Shown: positions 1-14,100 of the stretch, one piece after another
Layout: every line of letters starts with the position of its first letter
Position numbering within the stretch: position 1 is the stretch's first letter
Assembly (NCBI RefSeq): GCF_009870125.1
Contig: NC_046683.1
Coordinates: forward strand, 20,841,001-20,905,000
Source: Drosophila pseudoobscura
Taxonomy: Eukaryota > Arthropoda > Insecta > Diptera > Drosophilidae
DNA length: 64,000 nt
Reading direction: 5' to 3'
Translations under genes and position numbers: made by a program
Notes under the pieces: model-generated
Seen by the model: the letters and a program-made list of their open reading frames with translations, nothing else
The model's database searches: none
What the model was told of the DNA's origin: nothing

Positions 1-1027
1 CGCTGGAGTGTTGGAGAATGCACAATGTCTGCGGAATGTGGCAGCGCTGGCATACGGCCACACTGAACCACCGCCCTTGCAACGCAAAGCAATTTATTTT
101 CTCTGTAATTGTTTATTCATCAATGCAATTGTATTGTACTTTTCGAAAAATGTACTACATATTTTTAATTTAAATTTAATCAAATATAGCTGCAAAATAG
201 TAATATCGAAATTAGTGTGAACTTCAAATGCAACTGTGATGCGTTCGTAGGCGTGCGCCAGAGCGAGACAACCCTAGTGTTTGTTCCTGAAAAAAGTGTA
301 GAGAACTGCTTGTTTGCTTAGGCTGAGTTGACTTATGTACACTCTGCACAGAGAGCACTGCGAATAATAATACATATTTTGGTTTAATTAAAAAAAAGCA
401 AGTGTCTGCAGCGAAAGCATTCAACTGAATTGGACCAGGTTTTGTATATTTTGAATTGATTTACCACCAAACGCGGCTTTTCAAGAAGTTCCTGTGAAGA
501 ACGTTTCAGCGAGCCAGCATGCTAGATGTGTAGCGCATGCCATACGACGAGGGTTTCTGTAAATGGAAGCTGTTTTCGTGTTGTTGTTGAACGTGAAGTG
601 TGCAATTGGACAGAATTTGTTTAAATGTGACGAAAAAAGAAGGACAACAACAACAGCAACTGAGAAGGCGATCAAATCGATTTGAAATCCGTCGCAAAAC
701 AAAATTATAAAGATTAAAAAGTATTTGTGCTGCGATTAGGCATAAAAGTGAAAAGCGTGCAAAAACAGAAGAAGAAACCCAAACCAAACCCCCACTCGAA
801 GCAAAAACACAAACAGCAAAAGACAGTGAAACACAAGTAGTTTTCCACTCGAACGACGACGCCAATTGGCAGAAGTGAAAAAGCGTCTTCCCCGCGCGAA
901 GAAAGATTGCAACACTTTTGGCGTCCCCAAGCTCCGGGCCCAGGACAGCAGTACTGTCGCGAAACCTTGAAAAACCTCTACGCAACACACACACTTACAC
1001 AGCATCCATTAGGCACAGGAAAAGCCA
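1..1027. other. 5' flank and probable leader of the UBE2S gene
   Basis: No protein-coding exon is supported here; the open frames on both strands are short and low in complexity. The stretch leads directly into the start codon at 1028 and probably holds the promoter and 5' untranslated region. A Motif-1-like box lies at 56-65. The sequence from about 580 to 900 is A-rich with CAA repeats, as is common in fly leaders. A transcription start cannot be fixed from sequence alone. Confidence 0.5.
56..65 (+). promoter_or_regulatory. Motif-1-like core promoter box
   Basis: GGCCACACTG resembles Motif 1 of Drosophila housekeeping promoters (core GGTCACACT) with one change. It lies about 970 bp upstream of the UBE2S start codon, plausible for a gene with a long leader but also compatible with chance. 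Confidence 0.25.
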
Positions 1028-1786
1028 TGAGTTCGGTAATGTATTCAATATTGGGCGGTCGAAAATCAAATCTAAAACAATTGAAAAAAATTACCACTTT
1101 TAGCAGTATTCCAATGTGGAGAATCTGTCGCCGCAGACGATACGACAAGTGATGAGGGAGCTGCAAGAGATGGAGACCACACCGCCGGAGGGCATTAAAG
1201 TGCTGATAAACGAGAGCGATGTCACCGATATACAGGCCTTGATCGACGGACCAGCGGGCACCCCGTACGCCGTTGGCATCTTCCGCGTCAAGCTGACACT
1301 GAGCAAAGACTTCCCTCAAACGCCGCCTAAGGCCTATTTCCTCACTAAGATCTTTCACCCAAATGTGGCAGGCAACGGCGAGATTTGCGTCAACACACTA
1401 AAGAAGGACTGGAAGCCGGACTTGGGCATCAAGCACATACTGCTCACCATCAAATGCCTGCTGATTGTGCCCAATCCAGAGTCGGCTCTTAACGAGGAGG
1501 CTGGCAAGATGCTGCTCGAACGCTACGATGACTACTCGCAGCGGGCGCGCATGATGACGGAGATCCATGCCCAGGTAAGTGTTCCATTTTGATCGTATGG
1601 ATCTCATGGATCTCAACCGAATTTGTCTGGGTTTAGCCCGCCAAGTGTGGTGTCGGGGCTGCCAGCGATGCCAAAGATGATGACGGACCCTCAACTAAGA
1701 AGCATGCGGGCCTGGACAAGAAGCTACAGGACAAGAAGAAGGAGAAGTTGCTCAAGGAGAAGAAGCGTATGCTGAAGAGGTTATGA
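1028..1786 (+). CDS. Ube2S: Ubiquitin-conjugating enzyme E2 S (UBE2S / CG8188 ortholog)
   Basis: E2 enzyme that extends ubiquitin chains; in animals UBE2S builds Lys11-linked chains with the anaphase-promoting complex. Coding exons are 1028-1036, 1104-1574 and 1637-1786, joined at GT/AG sites, giving 209 residues. The first exon encodes only Met-Ser-Ser. I chose this start because splicing to 1104 gives the family N-terminus ([11 protein letters not shown]), whereas the longer exon has no ATG in frame and meets a stop just upstream. The UBC fold covers residues about 10-160. The HPN motif is at about 88-90 and the catalytic cysteine at about 98 (GEICVN). The last exon encodes the lysine-rich tail (ending in KKRMLKRL) that separates UBE2S from other E2s and, in the family, binds the APC/C. 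The gene is intact. Introns are 67 and 62 nt. Confidence 0.96.
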
Positions 1787-2915
1787 GAGGCATAAGCGGA
1801 GTTCCAGCCACTACAGGAGCAGGAGAAACAGTAGCAGGAACACACGGAGACAGCAGACGGAGGGAAGCAACGGATAAGGCTTTGGTGGCCAACACGGGAG
1901 GGACAAACGAATGACGGGATAAGCAATTATTTATTAGGGCGATGAGTAAAGGCGCGCTATGAAATTTTACACTGATCCGGTAACGAGGAGCAACCAAAAG
2001 CAGAGCTGATGCAATCAACCAGGGAAACCCCCGGATACCAGCCAGGTGGGAAAAAGAACAGAAATTAAGGAAAAGCTAAAACGATAGAAAGAACCGCAAC
2101 CACAACTCCAAAGAAAAAACATCCAGTAACCACATAAAATTGCGTATTTACGCGACACATCGGCGGCGGGCCCCTCGAGTCCGGGGCCCTGCTGTCCGAA
2201 TCTAGAATGTAGATGGGGAATCACGAAGATAAACGGGACGACAGCGCCCAATTAATTTATGTAGTCCTCTTTTTTTTAACAATCACGCGCTATCCTAGCA
2301 TAATTTATGTAATTAGTTTAAACTAAATGCAGAAGTGAAACAGTGTCATCGCCCAAACCAGCATCTCTCTAAAGCATCACCAAACTCTACTTACATACCC
2401 TTAAAAACCAGATCAAGATGAAGATCATTAATCATATGCATATTAGAAGTTTAATTTTGTATTCGTGTCCTAGAGTGGTTATTATTTCCCCGAATTTTAA
2501 TGAATATTTTTGAGTTTTTAACATATGACACATTCGTACGTATCAATTTTTATCAGCTGTTCTTAGCTTAAGAAAAAGGCAACCATACAAAAAAAAACAA
2601 CAAAATACATAAAATTATAAATGAAAACTGTAAAAGATCAATAATTGCACATTCTGTAGAGATTAAGGTTATGATTGTACTTACTTACTTTAAAACACTC
2701 GAAACGGAAAGGAATAGAACGAAAGTAACTGGAACGGATCAGCTGACTGATAGAGATCATACATCATATATTCATCCAATCAATCTCACTTTCATTTTGA
2801 AGGGAATCAGTGCGCGAAGGGATGCGATCCGCTCCTCAGCACCATCCTCTCCCGCACTATCTCTTTTTTAAGTTGGGAGTGGATGCCAATCTTTTCGTTC
2901 GGCCAATCATCATCA

Positions 2916-2947
<32 letters not shown>

Positions 2948-2991
2948 TATATATATAAACTGAAAGAAAAACCTTAATGAGAAATGAAAAC

Positions 2992-3007
2992 AATAAAAAA
3001 GAATAAA
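2992..3007 (+). terminator. Tandem polyadenylation signals of the UBE2S gene
   Basis: Two AATAAA hexamers (2992-2997 and 3002-3007) lie about 1.2 kb after the UBE2S stop, just past a CA/TA microsatellite, and are followed by an A-rich run. They are good candidates for the distal 3' end; the 3' untranslated region would be about 1.2 kb. Earlier weak signals cannot be excluded. Confidence 0.4.
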
Positions 3008-6000
3008 ATTCCATGAAAAAAAACCAGGGCGAGAGTATTATCTGTTGTTCGTCTGACAACCCACCCCCTCACCCGGCAAGCAGTGCATGTAGCGCGTGCC
3101 AATGACAAAAGGCATTTCCTAGTTCCGTTCAGCCCCTTCAATCCCCCTCCCCGAACAGTTTATCAGTTTGGCGGGCAGCTTCGATATTCCCAGCGATTCT
3201 GCAAAATGTCATGAGACATGCCGACATGAGTTTTACTGTGGGGCTGAGTGTAGGTGTGTGCGCAGGTCACTCACTGTCTCTCTCTTTTACTCTCTGGCGT
3301 TGCCTAACCGCCAACGCTTTGAGCCGGCCAGCATTCCAATCGGGCCTAACCTTCAAGCGACAAGTTGCTCGAACCAAATATTGTCGCAGAGCCACGAACA
3401 ACATCACCGAATGTTTTTTACCCTATGGTATATCGAGTATACATATACATATGTTTATCTAACGTTAGGGTAGCAGCTCGCTCCTCCTCTCTCCTTCTCA
3501 ATGATCCGCTCATCTAGGGACCAGCCCCGATTCCAGTGTTCATTAATGTAGGGTGAGGCAGAGTGCGCACTTACGTTTATGTTGGCTATGCACTTCTTTA
3601 CTTTCGTTTTTATGTCTATGCGGGACACAAATTTAACGAAAGAGGTCGGACACGATTGGTTAGACCGGAAGCGCTTCACCTTGAATAAACATACCTTGCC
3701 CGATACTGGTATTCGCATCATAGCTGCTGGCCAGCTTCCATTCGAAATGGCTCTCTCTCTCTAGTCTCTTTTCGGTTCTCTCTCGCTCTCTCTCTCTCTG
3801 TCTGTGTTACTTGAATGAATACCCAAGTGGCTGTGTGGCTGGCTAGCAGATGTACCGACCACAAAGCTGGGGCTTAGCTTTTGAATGCGAATGGGAAATA
3901 CTGATCGCCGATCGGTGGGGCTCTGGCTCGGTCTGGGGCTGGAGCAGGGAGCGGCGGCTGAGCAGCGCGCGCGATCGCCAATTTTGCGGCGACAGACGGC
4001 AACGGAGCTATGGTTATGGCAGCAGGTAGATCAGTTGTGAATCTGGCACAGACGGACTACAACAAACCATTTGGCCTGGCCTGCTGCTCAAAGTGCTCTC
4101 GCGACGGGCGTACGCAAAAACGACAAAAAAACGCGCGCGCGACTCCTTCTAAGTACTATCTCTCTCTCTCTCTCGTCCTACCCTTTCGGTTAGTGTGTGT
4201 GTGACTGTGTTGCACTGTTATTAGTGTTATTGTTAGTACTGTGTGATTAATGAACCGGGATAATCATCAAAAGATCACGCCCCACATCCCAAATAGCTCA
4301 TCTATCGATGATCTATGGACTGAAAATCGATAGATGCATCCTTGATGGGCACCCATCCCTAGGAGCGTGCCTGTCTGCGTTTTTGGACACGCTTGTCTGC
4401 CCCATTAGCCATTTTTGCAACATCTGTTTGCCCAGATGCCCGTATCCATGCGTTCATGTGTCTTCTGGCTAATTGGATGGCTCTTTCCCTCTCTCTCTCT
4501 CTCTCACTCTAAATGCCACGCTCAGCCTCGCTCTGTCCCCAACTCCATATGTGCGTTTGTTTGTTTTTCTTTTTTTTAAGTGTTCGATCTGTGATCTGCG
4601 AGAGAGATCATCTGATGAAGCCCATTGCCCAGTGCCTAGTGCCGACCTTGCCCGATCTCGTCCAGAACCGAGCTTACAGTAGATATACATATATACAGTA
4701 CATGTAAATTTCTAGACATATTCGGGGATATATGCACACAGTATAGCGAGTGATCGTGGTGTCCAATCGAATAATCTCAAATGCGATCGAATCGAAATCG
4801 ATTCAACTTGACGATGACAATGACTCTTTCGCGATGTTAGTTTGTATCTTTATTTTGTGGCTTTCGCCGCGGTCGCCGTAAAATGTTTTGCATATGATTA
4901 CAGTGAAGCCTTCGCTAACGAACACGTTTTAGCATCGCCTCGCCAGTTTTAGGCGATACTCTCTCCTTCATGAGGATACCACTTTCGAAGGCGAACATTG
5001 TCTTCTGGTGGACAATCAAAAACAAAACTGAAAGATGGTCTTAACCTGGAAACAATATATTCAACAGAACATTGCGCTAAAGGAGCTTCTTAGGACAAAT
5101 GATGCGGGCAAGCAACGTTATAAAAGAATATTTTCCTTCCGAGCTTAAACGTACCCACTTCCTGACGGAACATTGTGCAAAACGTTCTTGAAACTAGGAA
5201 AGGTGTCTTTTATCAAGTAACACATCTTGCAATCTTTTGCATATAGTCGTACCAAACGGCGTACAATTCTACCATACGCGAACTATTCTTTCACCGTATT
5301 GACGCGCCCTTCATGAATCAGTCTGCATAAATCATGAATCTGCATTCATATGTACGTAAATATGTACATATATACTATCGAATCATTTACCCATTTATTA
5401 ATTGATTGGTCACAATCAATTCCTTCATTAGTCTAGAATCTCACAGCTCCTGGAGGACCATACTCATCTATTAATTTATTCATTGATCTGATCTATCCAC
5501 TCATTCATCTAACCATCTATCATATGTGCATATCGTATGAATGAATATTCATCTCTGCTTTCATGTACGAATACCAATCCACTCATTCAACATTTATTCG
5601 ACGAATCATTTTAGGACTGTTACACTGTGGCGGGTATGACAAACTGTCAGTTCTACTTCATATGCCTTGTACGACGTTATGTTTGCCGCACATACACATA
5701 CACATACTCATACGTAAACACACACACACAGACAGGCAGAGACCGCCACAGATATAGCAGATCACAGTTCTATAATATATGGCAGATACTGGCTCTGTGT
5801 GGGCCGAAGAAAGAAAAAACGTTAAGTAAAAAACACGCAAATAATTCGCTCATTTCGTCATTTCGAGCAGCTATCAATATTTGATATATGTCGGAATATA
5901 TGGGTTTCGATGTCTATATATTTGCTATACATACATACATGAGTACATATGTACACACATACGTATGGTTGTGCATATGCAAATCCATTTTGAGATCTAC

Positions 6001-8145
6001 GTACATGTATGGCGCATGGTGTTTGCCATCGTAAAATCCTCTGATTTTGTAGATTTGTTGGCTTCAAACTGTTTGTGTGTCAACAATATTATTATGTTTT
6101 TATTTTCGTTGTTGCTTTTGCTTTAGTTGTTGTTGTGGCAAGAACGCTTGAACGTTTCATTAACTGGCGGGGGCGGGTGGTGGCGGCCGAAGGCGTTTCA
6201 AATGGTTTGGCCATCAGGCTTCAAAGCCAAAAACGAAAACTCATTTTGACCAAATGCGTTCGAAACTATGCGACGAAACAGCGAGTGGGCAGCACCACCA
6301 GTTCAAAGCAGTTCTTCGAGAGCAGCAATTATCTAAATGAGAAGTCAGTCAAGGAGGAGATACAGAAGAAGCAGATCTGCTGCTCACTCCGACAGGCAGA
6401 ATAGTTCAAATCTAGTCCAAGGAAGAACACAATATGGCTCAAACAGGTACGGTTCCTGTAGCTTCTACTTCCCATGAGAGGTATCCACAAAAATTGGGAC
6501 TAGAATATTACCTATTCGACAGAGCATTCACTGTAATCGGCTAGGATCATTCTTTCAATAGCGATAGCTTCTTTATCCAAGTCCAAGCCATTGCAACAAT
6601 CTGCAAAAAATGTTGATATTTTTTGAGGTTCGATTTGATCGATTTCAACATTTAAAATAAGTAATATCGTAAATATTATTCAGACATTTTAAAAATCAAC
6701 ACGGTCATTTAGTATTCCAGTGAGATTTCAAAATTTTGCAATGTCGTTGTCAACAAAAATGGTGGGTGGTAGATAATGCGCCAAATTTCAAGTGCACATT
6801 CTTTTTTATACTCGTACGATATTTACGGATTTACGGAGCTTAGAGTGCATGGAGAGCAAAATGTACATATGTATGTCTGACGGTGACCTACAAAAGCCGT
6901 TTTCCATACAACGTCATTTTGAAGGAGCATAATATAGCTATCCAAATAATTATTTATTATTATTTAGCTCTCGTCGTTGCTTTCAGCCAAAGATTCTTTA
7001 CTCTTAAATTTAGCAAATTATATTTGCAGGGTAAGATATTCTTATCGCATACATTTTTTAAATCAGTATGTTTTACATTTGAAATACATACATAAGTACA
7101 AAAATTCTTGAGCTGATGATTTAAATTTGCTAATATATTTTATAAATATTTTATTTGTGGAGAAATAAATAACAAATAACTTTCAGTTTTGAGAACTCAA
7201 AACATCCGTAGTGCGATGGCATTGTTTAGGAATTTTGAATACTCTCACCAGACTATGATGTGTATGGCCTATATGTACATATGTACATATGTACATGCAG
7301 GGGATACTTTAGCTATTAATGAAAAAATACTCTGTGACATACGAACAATTTGATACTGATTAGCCAGGGAAATTTTTGCAGTTTAATTATAATAGTTTCC
7401 ACAAAAATTTTGCTTACGATCATTTCGAAATATTAATGTACTGTTTAGACCCAAATAATATTTAATATTCGATAAGTAAGACGAGAAAAAAATGAATCGA
7501 CATCTGTGAATAAATTAATTAAAAATCCATAGCCTTAATAACTGGGTACCGTGAAGGAGTGCAAGTTTAAAGGCTATCGATAGTTTATGATCATATAAAT
7601 AAAAAACCTTTCCATTGTGTTAAAAATTTAAAAAGCTAATTTGTATACACACTATGATATCAAAGACTATGCAATACCAAGAAAGTGCATGGGAGACCTT
7701 TGGTTTTGTTGGAAATTTTCGGATCGAAAAGTACGTATTTTCTGCGCCGCAGAGAGAATAGTCCAAGAGAGAAGTGACGTACCAGTATCCCCAGCGCCAC
7801 AAACAAGGAGCTTCGAACGACAATTGAAATGCAATTTTTCCTGATACAATATCTTGGTATTTTATAGGCTTTGATTATCTGCATCGGCACCGTGGTGCCA
7901 TCTACAGACTCTTGGTGCATAAACTCCCTGCATACTTTCAGGCGCAAATTGGATTGAAACTTGACTAAGCACATTCGTAATCCAATGCAGCTGAGAAGCT
8001 TTCGTGCTTCATCTCTTTGGCTACTTTATTGCGATTGATTTACAAGATAAAATCTTGCAATAAAAGCAAAAAAAAAAATAAACACAGACAAAAAAGAATC
8101 AAAGCGTGGATCCAAGCTCCTGCTGGTGGTTGCTCCATTAAAGCT
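3008..8145. other. Gene-poor interval before the 8-28 kb gene
   Basis: I see no supported gene. Open frames are short and lack recognisable domains; the longest, 6075-6404, has no convincing start, splice sites or homology that I know. The interval holds CT/GA runs (around 3780, 4160, 4490), CA repeats (around 5700), several ACATATGT palindromes (5350, 5950, 6865, 7275) and a full DRE palindrome at 7574. Part of it may be promoter or leader of the downstream gene. Confidence 0.5.
7574..7583. promoter_or_regulatory. DRE palindrome (DREF/BEAF-32 site)
   Basis: CTATCGATAG is a perfect 10-bp palindrome containing the DNA replication-related element core TATCGATA, bound by DREF and BEAF-32 and enriched in fly core promoters. 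It lies 563 bp upstream of the first coding exon of the next gene (8146), so it may mark that promoter or a boundary. Confidence 0.4.
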
Positions 8146-11100
8146 ATGGCTCTGAGCAAGACCAGCAAATCGAAAGCTGGCGCCAAAGACGAGCAAAATG
8201 AACTGGTAAGTACCCTGTACCTGTCACTACATCCCACCCCCTAACCCACCACACATACACATACACATGCATACGTACATACACGAACACACATATGCAT
8301 TAAAATGTACATGTGTATCTATGCATGTACACCTCCACACACTTGGATACTTTGTGTAAGGTGGCAAAGGCAAAGCTCTCGCGTCGCGGGAAAAAAAACA
8401 ATGATTGGCGGCGGCGGCGGCTTGGGCCCAAAAACTTTTGAGTTCAGGTGTAACAAACTAACGGTGCAGCTTGCCGCCATACCCCAGTCGTATGCGCGCC
8501 ATCGAAGCTCTCGCTCGTACTCGCACTCGCGCTTGCGCTCTCCTTCAGCAGCGCTCCGCCGCGCGATTGTTTACCGTCGGTTTTTGATTTTTGATTTTCG
8601 GCGTTCGGTCTGAATTGTCTGCTGCTGTTCTTCTGTTTCTTTTGTTGCATTTTGTTGAGGGGCTGCGGTTCATTTAATAACGTTTAAATTCGAACTAAAA
8701 AAACACACAAGTGCCCCAGTGCAACATCTACTCGTATTTATTGCTATTTGTTTTTGCACAATTTGCGGTTTTTTTATACAACTTTTTTTTGCTAATTGTT
8801 ACTGCTGCTGCCTCGGCCTGAATGGCAAAGGCAAAGTGCAAAGTGTGACAGCGCCAAAGAGTGTGTTCGCGTGTGCTGGTGCCCAGAGCGAACGGTGAGA
8901 AAAATAGGAGACAGCAAACAAGAGAGGGAGGGAGAGAGAGAGAGAGCGGGAGAAGGTGTAATGTAATGTAATGGATGTTTTAAGAAGCACGCCAGGTGGT
9001 GTTCACACACAGATCCCTGAATTTGTCCAGAAGGTGTCCCTATTTGTGTGCGAGGGACCAGGACCAGGACCAGGACCAGGACAGAGCATCCACGCAATCA
9101 ATGCCAGTGAGGAGGGATGGAATGAGGATCGCAGGTTCAACTCTGTGTGACGAGGGCGAGAGAATAGGAGAGACGCATTTGCGACCCATTTCCCAGTTTG
9201 CCCGCTGCTTAGGGCATCCATGTGTGTGCGAGCGAATGTCGCATACGATGCTAGCTGCCAGCTCTATCTAGCGTACATGGCTCAGGCTTTAGTACGTGCA
9301 AAAAATTAATCATTAGCTCGAGTCTTGCACTCCTCACTCCTCTGGCTCTGACTATGGCTGCTCGCTTCGTTTCGTTTCGTTTCGTTTTTCTTTGCTTTGC
9401 TGTCGTGACATTTGTTGCTGTTTCTCTTAGCTGCATATTTGCTGTACATTTATTTCGTACTACATTTTCTTCTCAATGGAGGCTAGATCGCTTCTATTTG
9501 TTGGTTACATCATCCCCCAGCATCACCATCCTCCTACTCACGAATCGATCGAGTAGTATACGCAATATGTTGGTACATCAAATTCCTAATGCTCCTAGTT
9601 CCTATTGGAGAAGTATTGCAGCTCCACCACCGCCCCTCCCACACACCCTGGCGGCCATAAGGCACAAATATTTTCCCACCATTAAAAAGTTCCAAGTCCG
9701 AAAGAAATAACAACGAAAAGGATGACTTGCTTTGGGAAGCCGTACCGTTTGATACCCTTAAAAAGTCTTCATTCATACATATCTTCAATTACAGCTTGAG
9801 TAGCTTTTCCTACGAAATGACTTGTTTTTAGATCGATAACTATTATGTCAGCTGTGTACATCCAGATGCATGTGACTTATGCACACACACGCATACATAT
9901 GTATGTATGTCTGTATGTAGGTACAATGATTATATTGTGATGGAATCTAGGCGTTAAAGAGTTTTTATGCCAAGATCCAGTCAGATTTTGCTTCAAAAGT
10001 ATTTATGTGAATAGTTTCAATGGATATAGACCGGAGTACGATGTTGGATATGGATGGAATCCAGTGTGCAGGTATGCATGTATGTATGTCTGTTCAGAAT
10101 CTCTATACCCCGTGATAGGGTATCGAAACAGCAACAGCAACAGCCATGAGAAACACACTCATGCAACAAATCATAGCCTGCACAAAAAGTGGACGACACC
10201 GTGCGGGCAGCAGGCGGGCTGACAAAGTGGTAGATCGTGGGGTGGGTGGGCGACGGGACAGGGAGGAGAGCCAGCACCCACAACTGTGGTTGTTGTTTCT
10301 ATCCCTGTCTCTCTGTTCGCCGTTAGTTTGTGGTTAAGTGTGGCTGCCTTTTTGAAAGAGCTTCGACTGTTTTTGTTGTTATTGTTGTCCCTGTCTTCTG
10401 CTCTTTTAACTTGTTTATTTGTTGTTTTTTGCTGCCCCTTTTATGGGGTAGTGAGTGGTGAAGGAGGGGAGTGTGGGGGCGGTCTGAACTATTTCTGATT
10501 TGTTTTCCCTCCCTTCTAAAAGGAAATTTTTTTGGCTGCGTCCACAATTCAATGTCTTTGTATGGCCAAAAGGCGTGAATTAGCTGCAACAACAATGGTG
10601 GAGGGGCTGAGGTCGGCGAGAGGCCTGTTTGGATACCTATTCGTCGTTGACCAGTGCGTGACTTGTGGGCTCGGCTCAAACTTTGTCTCAGCTTGAAGCA
10701 TTCTCACATGAAGTTGTCGCTGCTGTTGCTGTTGCTGTTGCTGTCGCTGCTTTTGGGTCAAGTAAAAGGCACTGGCAGTGCGATTGCATTCGGAATTGTC
10801 AGATTTTACCAAACTCTACAAAATCTCCAACTCTAGCTCAGCTACGCTCAGAGACCGGATACCTTCGGGAGCCGATGGTTTACATACCCTTTCCTATAGA
10901 GACCATACGTTGAGTATAGAACTAGCCGAATTTCATCACTGCAATTAATTGAGTTTGCTGGTATTATAAAAGATAACTCCCACAAGCTCCTATCCATAGC
11001 AAACGGTCACTAAAAAATTTATATTTTTGGAATCTTGTAAAGATCAAGCCAGAAAAATTTGGCCTTAAGGAGTAAGTCAGGTTTTCTCGCACAGATTTGC

Positions 11101-14100
11101 AAATCTTGTATAGAAACAGAACGGAGGATATCCCAACGCATCCTCAAGAATAAATCGTCTTTAAATGATCGGCAATGCTACCCTTTTTGGGGGGCAAGCC
11201 CTTGGGGCAGAACGAGAATACCTTCTGCAAGGGTATAAAAGCTTACTGTGAGATTTGTTGACTCATAGCTGGGCGCGACCAGCTCCCAGCTCCCAGCTCC
11301 CAACCCCACTGTCGAGCGGGGCTCGACAAAAGAGGAGCCAGCGCCTGATGCGGAGAAGGAGCACAGAAGCTTCCTTCTCTCTTTTCTGTTCTCTGTCAAT
11401 TGCTGTCGCTTTACCCATACCTATGCGGCAAATAAAACTAACGAAGCCAACAAAACCACCAACAACAGGTAGCTTTGACCGGAAACAATTACAAAAATGG
11501 CCAAATTGCAGTCACAATTAATTGTTGTTGTGTCGGTCTGACGTCAGTTTTGCGGCTTCAATGATCGCTTATTGATGGTCAAAGCCGGGCCGGGCCGGGC
11601 CGGCCCCAGCACCGGTTGCGGAGCGTCCCAATGGAAGCCCAAATCGATCGCTAAAAACCGAAAATAGCAAATCAAGCAATCGGAAAAATACCCACCAACA
11701 ATGGCACTCTTCAGATTTATTGTTCGTCTGCCTAATTATCAATTCAAGAATCGTTTTCGCACAACAGCAAATTAGTGGCAAGCTGTGGGAGAGGGAAGTC
11801 CGTCTCTGTGCCATGTCCATAGGAAGCCATTGAGTGTCTTGCGATCGGAGCAGAGCCAACAGACCAGCGATTGTCCAAAGTTGGGAAGCATTTGGATAGT
11901 TGGAAGCGATAATCTAGGTCATACTTAATGTAGTGTTACCCGAAGTGTTGACTGAAGACATCATATATGCACGTACATACATATGTAAATCGTATGATCT
12001 CATCGTAAGGATGGGGAATGTTTTGACTATTGGCTTTTTATGAAAACAGCAACATTGCTAGAGGAAGTGCACTGAGAGCTATTCGAATTGAGCAAAATAT
12101 AAGTTTTGATGAAGAGGAGTACATTCTGCAGCTCTAACAGATAGTTTTAGAAATCTTGGAAAATATCCAGAAAACAAATATTACATTTTCTTTTAAAGAG
12201 GTGAAAACTAAGCGGGAGCTCATTTTTGTTTGATCTTCAGCACTATTGGTTCTTCTCAGCTCCTAGTTATTTTCGTTCTTGGCATTCTACTCTGGGATTT
12301 ACCAGAAGCCAAGGGTCACCCGAAGGAACTTGTCAGCTGAGAGTTAAGGTCCTCCGCGTGAAGCCTGCCCGTTATCCAATGAGATTAGTCAGTTCAATTT
12401 TCTGTCCACACAGGCTTTTGTCTCATATTTTTGCTTGCTACAGTCACAGGCCAGAGGTTCTCCTCTGGTTTTTGTAGCTCTACTCTGTAGCTACCTTTGA
12501 CCGCATTTTGGGCATAGTTGAATCCAACTGAGATGAGTTTTGTTTTGTTTGAGTTTCCATTTGGATCTAACATTTCACCGCCTTGAACTCTGCTCTTTGG
12601 GAGCTGACGCGGTTCGGTTTCTGAGTTTCTCTGTTTCCATCCGCTAAGGAGGCTCCAGAGCAAGTACCAGTCCCAGTCCCAGTCCCAATCCCAGTTCCAA
12701 TCCCAATCCCAGTCCCATTCCCAACCCCCAGATCCAATTATGGCCCTTGGCTTAATGAGCTCGTGGCACTCGCTCAGCTGCACATGGCCCGTTCGGGGGT
12801 TTACGCTTGGCGGGTTTAACGCCCACCGGGAATGACTGAAGCGGCAGAACTATCTGTAGCCCTTTCTAACAGCCTCTCTCTCTCTCTCTCTCGTTCCCTC
12901 TGTCTCTCTAGCTATACATATATACATATGTATGGTATGTCCATAATTTATGGCTTAATTTTGTTCTCATTTCGCTTCGATTTGGCTCATAGTCGGAAAG
13001 TTTTGGTCACCTTTGAAGGCTGGAGCTGCAGCCGGGAGCCGCGCTCTGAGATGTTTTGGGTGGCCAATGAGAACCGGATCCGCTGGAGAGCAAGTGCACA
13101 AGCAATACTAATCGGGTGGCCACTGGCTGTGGCAAGGGCAGCAACTCGAGCTGAAGTCTCAGCTGGGACCAGAGCTGGCGCAGCACACGGGCAGGGACAG
13201 AGGCAGCAGCACGATTAGGAGCAGGAGCAGGAGCAGAAGCAGAAGCAGATGCAGATGTAGTCAGCAGAAAGCGCACAGCCACAGCCACCGCCAGATGATC
13301 GAATGGTGGTGATCCTCCTACTGTCGCCATGCACTTGCAGCCGCAGCAGCAGCAGCAGTCACGCCCACGTCCAAGCACAGGCACAGGCACCGCCCAAGCA
13401 CGATCCTCCTTTCCCCCCGGATTCATCCGACCGCAGCAGCAATGAGTCCTCGTCGGCCTCCACGGGGGACACGGCCATCCCGGCCAGCTACCTCCAGCGC
13501 CAGCGCGAGCACCAGAGCCGGGAACAGCACCAGCAGCCGGCCCGTCTCCTCCGACCTAGTCATAGTCATAGCCATCAGCCAGCAGCACTGCCCGCCTTTG
13601 CCCAGGGGAGATGGGTGCCGGTTCGCCTGCAGACGGAACGGCAGCCGCAGCTGCAGCCCACAAATGCCGTGCCCAAGCCACCACGTTCCCATGGATACGG
13701 ATGCGGACGCCAGGGAGACTTTTTGGCATCGCATCCGTCACCTATCGCGCTTGTCCTTCGTGTCCAGGCCCAGGCCTTGCCAGGGCCACCGCTATCATTA
13801 CTGCCCGCCGCCAGATACACTAACAGCACCACCACCACCACCAGTCCAACCACCAATCCAACTCCAACCACAGCTACAACCACCACCACTGACTACGTGC
13901 GTCACGTGACCCGCGTTAATTTCTACGACATTGATACTTCGCAGGTCGAATTCGAACCCAAAGATGACGAAGAGAGCAACGAGGCAGCGGCACCCAATTG
14001 CGATACAGAAGCTATAACCAAAGAAGGTAAGTAGGGGGCACATAACGTACGGGTTTAAGGGGAATAATCTGGAGCTAGTTGCTGGAATAGGTAAATGAGT

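Larger units (their letters stand above)
8206..13260 (+). other. Intron of the 8-28 kb gene
   Basis: Non-coding by my reading. It holds CA runs (8250-8300), a GGACCA hexamer tandem (9057-9080), a possible degenerate repeat fragment (10850-11243), a CCCAGT hexamer tandem (12666-12725) and CT runs (12870-12910). A second promoter for the 13.3-kb exon could lie at its right end; nothing decisive marks one. Confidence 0.55.

Noticed and set aside
6075..6404. 109-codon frame beginning MCQQYYYVFIF
   Set aside because: A hydrophobic start followed by a charged tail looked possible, but there is no homology I know, no good start context, and the surrounding sequence is repeat-like. Kept only as a remark in the interval entry.
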